5,292 bases of DNA from Pirellulales bacterium (GTDB lineage: Bacteria; Planctomycetota; Planctomycetia; Pirellulales; Thermoguttaceae), in assembly GCA_030617125.1 (NCBI GenBank), contig JAUWWA010000167.1, forward strand, positions 1 to 5,292, given 5' to 3'. The notes beneath the pieces were generated by a model, which was given only the letters and a program-made list of their open reading frames with translations, searched no databases and had not been told where the DNA came from. A program made the translations under genes and the position numbers. This document shows, in pieces, positions 1 through 5,292 of this stretch. How positions within the stretch are numbered: position 1 is the stretch's first letter; every line of letters starts with the position of its first letter.

Positions 1-2069
1 AACGCCGCCTGGGTCTGCCGGTCGGAATTGCTCAGCGAGGCGGACGTGTCGGCCAGGATCAACAGCCGAAGCGGGTTGCCGTCGGGGAGCACGTCCCGTT
101 GCCAGTTGGCCCCGGCGCCGGGCGGGTTGATCAGCGCCATGAAATAGCCGTCGTCGCCGCGACGGTGAGGGATCATGATCACGTCCGAATCGCGCCCGTC
201 AACCTCCACGACCACTTCGAAGTCGCGCGTGGGCGTATACTCCTGCGCGGTGAACTCCACCTGCGCCGAGTGTTTCGTCTTGGCCGTGCGAGCCGTGGTG
301 TGCGTGGGCGATGAGACGTTCGCCAAGGGGATGGCCGAGTAGACGCGCACGTCGATCGCCAACTCCCGCAACGGGTGTTGCTTCAACAGCTCGCTCTGCA
401 ACGCGTAGCTGTAGCGGTAGCGGCTCCCTTTCAGCGGCAAGACCTGCGTGTACGTGATCTTGATTCGCTTCTCGGAGTGGGCGAAGATGGGGAACACGCG
501 GGCCTTGAAGATGTTGCCTCCAGTCCATTCCAGCAGGCCCGGGTCGCGACGCTCGCGGAGGATGGTTTCGTAGATCTCGCGTGCCCGCTGTTTCTCGACC
601 ACGTCGGCCTCGACCAGCTTGTCGCCGATCCACATGCCGAAGCCGGAGATCGACGCGTCTTGCGGGAGCGGAAAATAGAACACGCCTTCCAGTCGGCTCG
701 CGGTGTGGTTGACGAACGACTCTTCAATCACGGTTCGGGCGATCTGGTCGCGAATGTCCACGGTCACCTTGTGGTAGCCGACCGTCAGCGGCAGATTGCG
801 CCCATCGACGTTGACCACCAGCGAGCCGATCGACTCGTCGGCCGAAGCGCCCTCGAAGCCGGTCAGCCACTTCGGCGTCTTCTCCACCCGGACCAGCTTC
901 TCGCGGTCGACACGATAGGTCGCTTCGCCGCGCACCGTCGCTCGTTGGTTCCCGGGGCCGAGCAGTTCGACCGGCGCGTCCTCGCCGGCGACGACTTTGA
1001 CCACGCCGCTTTGGAGGCGAATCTCTTTGGGCGAGGGCAACTCGATCAGCGTGTCGGGCCCGACGATAACGGTAGTCTGTTTCACCAGCCGCAGGGCTAC
1101 CGCGTTGGCGCCGCGCACGTCGGTACGGACCCAATCGCCCGGCCGCAGCAACATGCCGCACCGTTGCACGGGGGTCCAACGCCGGCGCATCATCGGTTTG
1201 ATAGAGACGATCCCCTGGGCGTCGACCACCTTGCCGATGCGGCCGTCCTCGGTGAGCGTCTTACCGACGACGAACTTCCCTTCGTCGACCGGTTCGTTCA
1301 CGGCCACAACGGTCAATTCGGCCATCGGCTCGACTCGCCCGTCCCGCCGACAAGTCGTCGTCAACCGGCGGAGCATCAGGTCTTCGGTACCGGCGACCGC
1401 CTCGACGTGAATCGTTTGCCCTTCGTCGGCGCCGGGGATATCCATTTCATAGACGTGGCAATCCACGTCTTCGACTTTGATTTGCTTGATCGGCCGGTTC
1501 TCCAGCAGTCGCTCGCGCTGTTTCCGGTCGCCTAAGTGCAATAGCGCCAGCAGGTCGACTCCCGACCGCCCATCGCGGAAGTACCGAGACGGACGCGACG
1601 ACGCGCGGTTTTCCTTCTCGTTGACCAGCCACATCCGGGCGCCGCGGGCGATCTGGTACACTCCGCCCCCTTCGTCCCAGCGCAGTTGACCCGGCCGCCG
1701 CGTCCAAACGTCGGTCGTCTTTCCGCCGCGAGTGATTTTTAGATGCAGCGTCTCGACTTCGGCCACCTTTTGAACCACGTTGGCGAACGCCAACTGAGGG
1801 CCGTCGGCCGGGCCGGCTGACAGCAAGTAAACAACGAACAGCACGGAAGCTGCCAAAGCGGCAACCACGGAACGAGTGGCGATCAGAACCATCTTGTTGT
1901 TCCTTTCTGCGAGGGGAGCTTGTTGGGAGCGCGCCTGCAAAAATGCCTCAGTCGACCGCTTCCGCAGCCGATCGAGAACCGAGGGATCGAGCCGGGCCGC
2001 GTCCTTGTCAACCGAGGACAGAAGCGAAGCGAAGCGCTCCTCTGCCGAATTTTTGTCATGAGGATTCAT
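1..2069 (-). CDS. Membrane-anchored VIT/VWA protein with LolA-like and FecR-like regions, partial (C-terminus off the left edge)
   Basis: An open frame of at least 689 codons runs from ATG at 2069 to the window edge without a stop. Residues 1-59 form a charged cytosolic leader (begins MNPHDKNSAEE, contains DRLRKRSTEAF). Residues 67-86 are a hydrophobic helix ending VYLLSAG. Residues 90-270 resemble LolA/RseB-type periplasmic folds. About 285-390 is FecR-like (GDWVRTDVRGANAVAL from 311, then a GPDTLIEL segment). About 420-548 is a VIT domain with EGVFYFPLP, AREIYE and DPGLLEW (D509). A VWA domain begins at LLILADTSASLS, with MIDAS residues D674, S676 and S678. The start overlaps the stop of the preceding small ORF, which suggests coupled translation behind the sigma gene. 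ATG 1892 is in frame, has an AAAGGA box and would make the helix a signal peptide. I prefer 2069 because the leader codes sensibly and resembles planctomycete homologues. VIT/VWA domains are metal-dependent adhesion or scaffold modules. A role as cell-envelope sensor or partner of the sigma factor is inference. Confidence 0.9.
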   Translation of the reverse strand, partial: MNPHDKNSAEERFASLLSSVDKDAARLDPSVLDRLRKRSTEAFLQARSQQAPLAERNNKMVLIATRSVVAALAASVLFVVYLLSAGPADGPQLAFANVVQKVAEVETLHLKITRGGKTTDVWTRRPGQLRWDEGGGVYQIARGARMWLVNEKENRASSRPSRYFRDGRSGVDLLALLHLGDRKQRERLLENRPIKQIKVEDVDCHVYEMDIPGADEGQTIHVEAVAGTEDLMLRRLTTTCRRDGRVEPMAELTVVAVNEPVDEGKFVVGKTLTEDGRIGKVVDAQGIVSIKPMMRRRWTPVQRCGMLLRPGDWVRTDVRGANAVALRLVKQTTVIVGPDTLIELPSPKEIRLQSGVVKVVAGEDAPVELLGPGNQRATVRGEATYRVDREKLVRVEKTPKWLTGFEGASADESIGSLVVNVDGRNLPLTVGYHKVTVDIRDQIARTVIEESFVNHTASRLEGVFYFPLPQDASISGFGMWIGDKLVEADVVEKQRAREIYETILRERRDPGLLEWTGGNIFKARVFPIFAHSEKRIKITYTQVLPLKGSRYRYSYALQSELLKQHPLRELAIDVRVYSAIPLANVSSPTHTTARTAKTKHSAQVEFTAQEYTPTRDFEVVVEVDGRDSDVIMIPHRRGDDGYFMALINPPGAGANWQRDVLPDGNPLRLLILADTSASLSNSDRQTQAA
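1901..1907 (-). promoter_or_regulatory. Possible internal ribosome binding site within the VIT/VWA gene
   Basis: GAAAGGA precedes the in-frame ATG at 1892 by 8 nt. Initiation here would give a protein lacking the 59-residue cytosolic leader, with an N-terminus (MVLIATRS followed by a 20-residue hydrophobic stretch) that looks like a signal peptide or signal anchor. It may be a chance purine-rich stretch coding for E-R-N. Confidence 0.3.
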
Positions 2070-2214
2070 AAGGCCCCCCCGCTTGACTGATGGACCCGGA
2101 CGACAAGATTCCTGCAATCGCCGGGCAAGACGCCTGCCGGGCGACGTGGTGGCCCGTCGAGGAAAGCAGCAGTGCAAGTTGCTCCTCGTCGTAGTTTTCG
2201 TCGAATGGACTCAT
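2056..2214 (-). pseudogene. 52-codon ORF: probable stump of a duplicated VIT-protein leader
   Basis: ATG at 2214 lies 14 nt after the sigma-factor stop, and the ORF ends with TGA at 2058-2056, inside the start of the VIT/VWA gene. Its first 19 residues (MSPFDENYDEEQLALLLSS) align without gaps to the leader of the next protein (MNPHDKNSAEERFASLLSS) with 11 identities. After that the similarity stops in this frame. The +1 frame over the following bases reads RRLARRLQESC, loosely like DRLRKRSTEAF of the neighbour, so a frameshift may have broken it. The upstream ribosome site (TGGAAT) is weak. It could still be a short translated leader peptide that couples sigma and VIT/VWA translation. The function is unknown, and the ORF contains no domain beyond the leader. 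Confidence 0.42.
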
Positions 2215-2228
2215 GACGACTATTCCAG

Positions 2229-2831
2229 TCAACTGTCTGAGCAGCACGTCGAAACTCCTGTGAACGCTCGCCGAAACGCCTGCCGGGCGCGAGCCAACTT
2301 CGAATTGACTGCGGCGGACGAACACTGCTGTGCTGCGGCGATTTCGGCTATGGTTGTTCCGTCGAGGTACTTCGCAGTCAGCAAATTGCCATATTCACCC
2401 GGCAAATCGGCGAGCGTCTTCCTTACCATCAGGGCCAATTCGGCGGCGGCCAGTGTTTCCACCGGCGAGGGCTCATTTCCGGCCAGCCAAGCGGCCAGTT
2501 TTCCGCCACGCTCGGCCAGCCAATGTTCGGCCGACATCAGCCGGGCCCGCGACTGCTGCTTCCGGTAGTGCAGCGCCACCTGATTGCGGGCGACGCCGCA
2601 CAGCCAGAGCCACAGCGACCCGCGTTGGGAGTCGAAGCCGCCGGCCGATCGGGCCGCGGCCAAGAACGTCTCTTGGACCACGTCGGCGACCTCCGCCGAG
2701 TCCCGGCCAACCAGGCGAGCCACCAACCGCCAGATCCGCTGCGCATAGGCGTCGTACAGCGCACGCCAAGCATCCGCGCGACATTCGCGCAGGCCCTCGA
2801 CAATCCGTTGCTCGTGCCAAGCCTCGGTCAA
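2229..2831 (-). CDS. ECF-family RNA polymerase sigma factor
   Basis: This 200-residue protein has the size and two-domain layout of extracytoplasmic-function sigma factors, which direct core RNA polymerase to alternative promoters. Region 2 spans about residues 24-92, with DVVQETFLAA (50-59) for core binding and GSLWLWLCGVARNQVALHYRK (71-91) for -10 recognition. Region 4 spans about 136-188, with LADLPGEY followed by a helix-turn-helix (TTIAEIAAAQQCSSAAVNSK) that would contact the -35 element. The start is TTG at 2831, chosen because GGGAGGA ends 6 nt upstream and the protein then begins just before region 2. It is the first gene of the minus-strand operon and is followed after 14 nt by the small ORF and then the VIT/VWA gene. 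No classical anti-sigma (zinc-binding) gene is visible, so the membrane-anchored downstream protein is the natural candidate partner. The subgroup is not assigned. Confidence 0.94.
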   Translation of the reverse strand: MTEAWHEQRIVEGLRECRADAWRALYDAYAQRIWRLVARLVGRDSAEVADVVQETFLAAARSAGGFDSQRGSLWLWLCGVARNQVALHYRKQQSRARLMSAEHWLAERGGKLAAWLAGNEPSPVETLAAAELALMVRKTLADLPGEYGNLLTAKYLDGTTIAEIAAAQQCSSAAVNSKLARARQAFRRAFTGVSTCCSDS

Positions 2832-2837
2832 CAGCCG

Positions 2838-2844
2838 TCCTCCC
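2838..2844 (-). promoter_or_regulatory. Ribosome binding site of the sigma-factor gene
   Basis: GGGAGGA on the minus strand closely matches the anti-Shine-Dalgarno complement and lies 6 nt before the TTG codon at 2831. It decides the start of the sigma gene in the absence of a nearby in-frame ATG. Confidence 0.75.
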
Positions 2845-2870
2845 GTAGTCGATCGTGGTGGGGCTCTGCC

Positions 2871-2876
2871 ATTATA
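2871..2876 (-). promoter_or_regulatory. Candidate -10 box (TATAAT) of the sigma operon
   Basis: A perfect TATAAT sits on the minus strand about 40 nt before the TTG start in otherwise GC-rich DNA, which would leave a leader of roughly 30 nt. No good TTGACA-like -35 is present at 16-18 nt (the sequence at 17 nt is AGATTT), so the promoter would need an activator or another sigma factor, or the match is fortuitous. Confidence 0.35.
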
Positions 2877-2879
2877 TTT

Positions 2880-2906
2880 GCGCGATCCGGGTGAAATCTA
2901 TCGCGC
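2880..2906. promoter_or_regulatory. Perfect 7-bp inverted repeat, possible operator
   Basis: The plus strand reads GCGCGAT (2880-2886), 13 nt, then ATCGCGC (2900-2906). The arms are exact reverse complements with centres 20 bp apart, about two helical turns, as expected for a dimeric DNA-binding protein. The repeat begins 3 bp upstream of the TATAAT box and covers the -35 zone, so bound protein would control the sigma operon. It lies upstream of the expected transcript start, so it is more likely a DNA site than an RNA hairpin. Confidence 0.4.
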
Positions 2907-3692
2907 CGGTAGCGAGAATTCATGGGTTTTCTTGGTTGCGGTTGTGCAGTGTCGAACCCGGTGGTAGACAGGCCGCTTGTGGCTGCTTGGCACACGCCCC
3001 TTGAAACAGACGAGAAACGACTGCGAGAAGTTCCGGCCGTGAGCACCGATTCGTCCGGTCGCCCCATTGGGGCAGACCCCACCCGAGCGGCGGTCCACTA
3101 ACCCTTGCGTCCCAAACCCGTCAGGCATCGGAGCTGTCCCTCCCCAAAACTCCGCTCGCCTTACTATGCAAGGAGTTGCGCTATTTGGCAAAACTGCGAC
3201 CTTACATCAGGATAACGGACTGCTCAAACCAGAGAAGATCCGAATCCGGGATTGCCGGGGCCAGATTGGGAAGATTGCGTCGCCAACCGTTTGCCCATCC
3301 TGACGCATCCCGGCAGGATTGCCCATTTGGCGAGTGCGGAGCAACAGGCAGGGGTATCGCTCAATCTGATACGGTCAAGGCCCTCGAGCAGGCGCAAGGC
3401 GACGGACCGGATGGATGAATCGCCCACAGGGCCGGTGTTGCTCGAATCGAACGAGTAGGCCCCAACTCTACGCCACAGGGCCGAGAAGGCCGCAGAGCGC
3501 TGCCTGTACGCCTGTGCGGTTCAAGGGCTGGGGCTTTGTGATACCCTGCCAAGATTCAGACGCAGCAGCGACCGTTCTCGGGCTTCTGAGGGGCATCTGG
3601 CGGCAACGGGGGCGTCTAAAGGGTTGCGCAGTACGGAAGGCCCGATTTCCACGGTTCCGAACGCACACGCCAGGGGATAATGTCTGCCGATA
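2907..3692. other. Stretch of about 790 bp without a supportable gene
   Basis: I find no recognisable protein, tRNA or rRNA here on either strand. Short ORFs exist (a minus frame at 3191-2898; plus frames at 3067-3303, 3252-3458 and from 3415) but show no known motif, overlap one another and lack convincing ribosome sites. Visible structures are GCCCC-ATT-GGGGC at 3061-3073, whose right arm can instead pair with the following CCCC, and AACTCC/GGAGTT at 3148-3177 around an 18-nt loop. The right end, in the helicase frame, is closed by TAA at 3678. The stretch may hold relics too decayed to read or the promoter-side spacer of the left operon. Confidence 0.5.
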
Positions 3693-4142
3693 TTGCCTAG
3701 CCTCCACCAACTGCATGGCAGAGCGGCACTTGCAGAGGGGGTCAATTACGACATCCCGTGGAATCCAAACCGGCTTGAGCAGCGCATGGGCCGCATTCAT
3801 CGCTACAAGCAAGAGAAGGAGACGATGATCTGGAACATCGTCGCCCAGAACACACGGGAAGGAGAGGTCATGGGGCGGCTGCTGCACAAGCTGGAAGACA
3901 TGCGACGGGCTTTGGGCAGCGACCGCGTGTATGACGTGATCGGCGAGATTGTCCCGGCTCCCCGGCTTGATGCCTTGATGAAGGACTGGCTCTCCCGCCG
4001 CCGCACCATGACAGAAATCCTGGCTGAGATCGACTTGCAGACTGACGAAGAGCAGGTCGCCCAAATCCGGGCCGACATGGAGAACAAGGCACTCGGCTCT
4101 CGCTACATCGACATGAGCCGACTCGCGGCCGACGTGCAGTAG
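3693..4142 (+). CDS. Helicase C-terminal fragment (motif VI region), first piece of the broken gene
   Basis: A 149-codon ORF starts at TTG 3693 and ends at the premature TAG at 4140-4142. Residues 18-40 carry the SNF2 signature NYDIPWNPNRLEQR followed by MGRIHRYKQ, the motif VI arginine-finger segment of superfamily 2 helicases. The next part (WNIVAQNTREGEVMGRLLHKLE, then LGSDRVYDVIGEI at about 80-95) is typical of the linker after the motor in RapA/DrmD-like helicases. The first 10 residues do not look like helicase sequence. No Shine-Dalgarno stands before the TTG. Translation, if any, would give a motor-less peptide. It shares its frame with the DUF3883 piece, separated by 18 nt. Confidence 0.6.
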   Translation: MPSLHQLHGRAALAEGVNYDIPWNPNRLEQRMGRIHRYKQEKETMIWNIVAQNTREGEVMGRLLHKLEDMRRALGSDRVYDVIGEIVPAPRLDALMKDWLSRRRTMTEILAEIDLQTDEEQVAQIRADMENKALGSRYIDMSRLAADVQ

Positions 4143-4160
4143 AGCCGAGAGAATCAACTG

Positions 4161-4778
4161 ATGCCCGAGTACATCGAAAGGTTCTTCCTCGAAGCGTACC
4201 GCTCGTTTGGAGGCACGGTTGCGCCGGTCAAGGGTCGGAAAGGCGTCTGGTCGATCAGCAGGGTTCCGCCCGATCTGCGCAAACTGCCCGATTCGCTGGA
4301 GCGCAAATACGGCAAGATCGGCGCCAAATATCCGCAGATTACCTTCGACAAGGAAAAGATCGTCGGCTACTCCGATCTGGAATTCGTCGGGCCGGGCCAT
4401 TCGCTGTTTGAGGGTGTTGTTGAACGGGTGTTGCGGCAGTACGGCCCAGCGTTGCGAAACGGCGCGGTCTTCTACAACGCCGACGCCACGGAGCCAACCG
4501 TCCTCTGGCTCCTGAAATGCGGCGTGGCCGTGATCCTGACCACCCCGCAGGAAGTTGTTCGGTCCTTGGAGGGCATGGAAAGCGACCCCGAGGTCGAGAA
4601 GATCGCCGTCGAAGTGTCGATGCGGTACGAGCGGGACCAGGGCCGCAAGCCGGTGTCGGTCGAGGAAGAGAACTGCGGCTGGGATGTCACGTCACTTGAC
4701 GGCGGTCAGGTGGCCCGCTACATTGAAGTCAAAGGCCGGGCTGGTGAAGGCGGCGTGGCGCTGACGCCCAACGAATGA
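4161..4778 (+). CDS. DUF3883-containing fragment, second piece of the broken helicase gene
   Basis: A 205-codon ORF runs from ATG 4161 to the premature TGA at 4776-4778. Residues 1-150 (MPEYIERFFLEAYRSFGG, then the FVGPGHSLFEGVVERVL segment near 76) match the spacer between motor and C-terminal domain of defence-type SNF2 helicases. From about 152 comes DUF3883: MRYERDQGRKP, CGWDVTS and ARYIEVKGRAG. D175, E189 and K191 form a D...ExK pattern as in PD-(D/E)xK-like folds, so DNA binding or nicking could be its ancestral role; that is inference. The stop falls just after this core and removes the last 60 residues. There is only a weak ribosome site (CGAGAG), so the ATG was probably an internal methionine originally. 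It could be annotated as a DUF3883-domain protein, but the fold is incomplete. Confidence 0.65.
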   Translation: MPEYIERFFLEAYRSFGGTVAPVKGRKGVWSISRVPPDLRKLPDSLERKYGKIGAKYPQITFDKEKIVGYSDLEFVGPGHSLFEGVVERVLRQYGPALRNGAVFYNADATEPTVLWLLKCGVAVILTTPQEVVRSLEGMESDPEVEKIAVEVSMRYERDQGRKPVSVEEENCGWDVTSLDGGQVARYIEVKGRAGEGGVALTPNE

Positions 4779-4977
4779 ATCAAGGCCCAGCGGTTTGGCA
4801 AGGACTACTGGCTCTACATCGTTGTGAACTGCCGGTCGCAGCCTGAACTGCACATGATCCAAGACCCGGCATCAAAGTTGAGCCCCAAGGGAAAGGTCAG
4901 TGTGGTTCGTTACATGGTTGGTCAAGGTGACTGGAAGCGGGCAGCGGAGGCCGAGAAATGAGGACGCTGGTTCTAGT

Positions 4978-5292
4978 CACCGTCACTTTTTCCTGACGCA
5001 GGTGAGCCACTTGTTCTGTGCTCGCGTGCGTCAGCAGCACGACGACCCGAACAGCGAGCACGCCGATCGCTTGACCGTGGAACAAGTACGCAGCGCGATG
5101 AACACCTGGCTCACGGCCGCCGACCTGAAACCGGCCAAGCGAAAAGAGCGATACGAAAGGGAAAGAAAAACCAACGCTACCACCAACGGCGCAACCGGCA
5201 ATCCTGCAAGTCTCATACGAGAACCAGAATCGCCCGACTCAGCGCATTGGGGATCGACGTTAACAAGATCAAATCGTGCGTCACGCAGCAAC
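4978..5292 (+). pseudogene. Transposase C-terminal remnant (IS701-like or similar), frameshifted, partial at right edge
   Basis: Beginning about 17 nt after the helicase stop, a plus-strand frame reads HRHFFLTQVSHLFCARVRQQ, then LTVEQVRSAMNTWL and the basic KRKERYERERK. At the A5 run (5166-5170) sense continues only in another frame: NQRYHQRRNRQSCKSHTRTR, then IARLSALGIDVNKIKSC. The second part resembles the basic tail (YHQRRN, KSHT+TR, a GID segment) I associate with planctomycete DDE transposases. One missing A in the run (six to five) would explain the shift. No start codon, DDE residues or stop are in view, so only the 3' end of the element is present and it may continue to the right. The family assignment is from memory of the pattern and is tentative. 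Confidence 0.5.

Larger units (their letters stand above)
3693..4961 (+). pseudogene. Decayed SNF2-type helicase with DUF3883 C-terminus (5' two-thirds missing, two in-frame stops)
   Basis: One reading frame carries continuous family-like sequence from about 3735 to TGA at 4959-4961, broken by TAG at 4140 and TGA at 4776. Reading through the first gives ADVQ-x-SRENQLMPEYIERFF and through the second LTPNE-x-IKAQRFGKDYWLYIV, where x in related proteins would be Q-like and W (CAG to TAG and TGG to TGA are single changes). The last 60 codons (4779-4958) complete the DUF3883 domain and end naturally at WKRAAEAEK. Intact proteins of this type are about 1000 residues and translocate on double-stranded DNA. 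Walker A, DEAH and most of the motor are absent here, so the product cannot be an active ATPase. The layout resembles DrmD of DISARM class 1 and other defence-island helicases; which one cannot be decided from this remnant. The IS fragment that follows suggests island decay. Confidence 0.8.

Noticed and set aside
375..1535. 386-codon plus-strand ORF opposite the VIT/VWA gene
   Set aside because: It is the antisense of a frame with clear VIT and FecR motifs. Its own translation is low-complexity H/D/R/L-rich with no domain, as expected for a GC-rich shadow.
2330..2848. Plus-strand ORF across the sigma gene
   Set aside because: Arginine/proline-rich shadow of the ECF sigma coding strand.
2898..3191. 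97-codon minus-strand ORF (TTG start) before the sigma gene
   Set aside because: No ribosome site or family resemblance, and it runs into the inverted repeat and promoter zone. It cannot be fully excluded.
3441..3455. tRNA-like T-arm on the minus strand (CTCG-TTCGATT-CGAG)
   Set aside because: No matching acceptor stem, D-arm or anticodon arm is found at the required distance; only the short hairpin is tRNA-like.
3415..3828. Plus frame containing LASTNCMAERHLQ just before the helicase signature, possibly motif V in another frame
   Set aside because: The in-frame reading AALAEGVN explains motif V without a frameshift, and the rest of this ORF has no helicase likeness.
3468..4400. 310-codon minus-strand ORF
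   Set aside because: It is antisense to the helicase and DUF3883 pieces, whose plus-strand motifs are unmistakable; the minus product has no recognisable motif.
3693..4961. Possible complete DISARM or other defence system
   Set aside because: Only the 3' part of one helicase is present and it is broken; no methylase, DUF1998 or PLD gene is in the window.
1..5292. CRISPR array or long direct repeats
   Set aside because: No regularly spaced repeats were seen on reading through the window.

Overview
The window looks like bacterial chromosome of the Planctomycetes (Pirellulales-like). It is GC-rich, and an ECF sigma factor sits directly before a large membrane-anchored VIT/VWA protein whose cytosolic leader is of a planctomycete type. 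A decayed accessory region with transposase debris follows. The taxonomic call is inference from gene content; no marker gene is present.

Left half (about 1-2900, minus strand): one regulatory operon read right to left. An ECF-type RNA polymerase sigma factor (2831-2229, TTG start with a strong Shine-Dalgarno) is followed after 14 nt by a 52-codon ORF (2214-2056). The stop of that ORF overlaps the start of a large partial gene (2069 to beyond position 1). The large protein has a short charged cytosolic leader, one transmembrane helix, a LolA/RseB-like region, a FecR-like region, a VIT domain and the first strand of a VWA domain with its metal-binding DxSxS motif. The gene runs off the left edge and has no stop in the window. 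The 52-codon ORF starts with a near copy of the large protein's leader (11 of 19 residues identical), so it is probably the stump of a duplicated paralogue or of an older 5' end. Upstream of the sigma gene are a TATAAT box and a perfect 7-bp inverted repeat with 20-bp centre spacing, which could be an operator.

Middle (about 2907-3692): nearly 800 bp with no gene I can support, only short unconvincing ORFs and a few small hairpins.

Right half (about 3693-5292, plus strand): decayed accessory DNA. The C-terminal third of a SNF2-type helicase with a DUF3883 domain lies in one frame over about 1.25 kb but is broken by two in-frame stops (TAG at 4140, TGA at 4776). The ATPase motor is missing. 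The arrangement resembles phage-defence helicases such as DISARM DrmD. Immediately after its natural stop comes what looks like the C-terminus of an IS transposase with a one-base frameshift in a poly-A tract. I read this half as the remains of a defence or mobile island beside an intact sigma-factor signalling operon.
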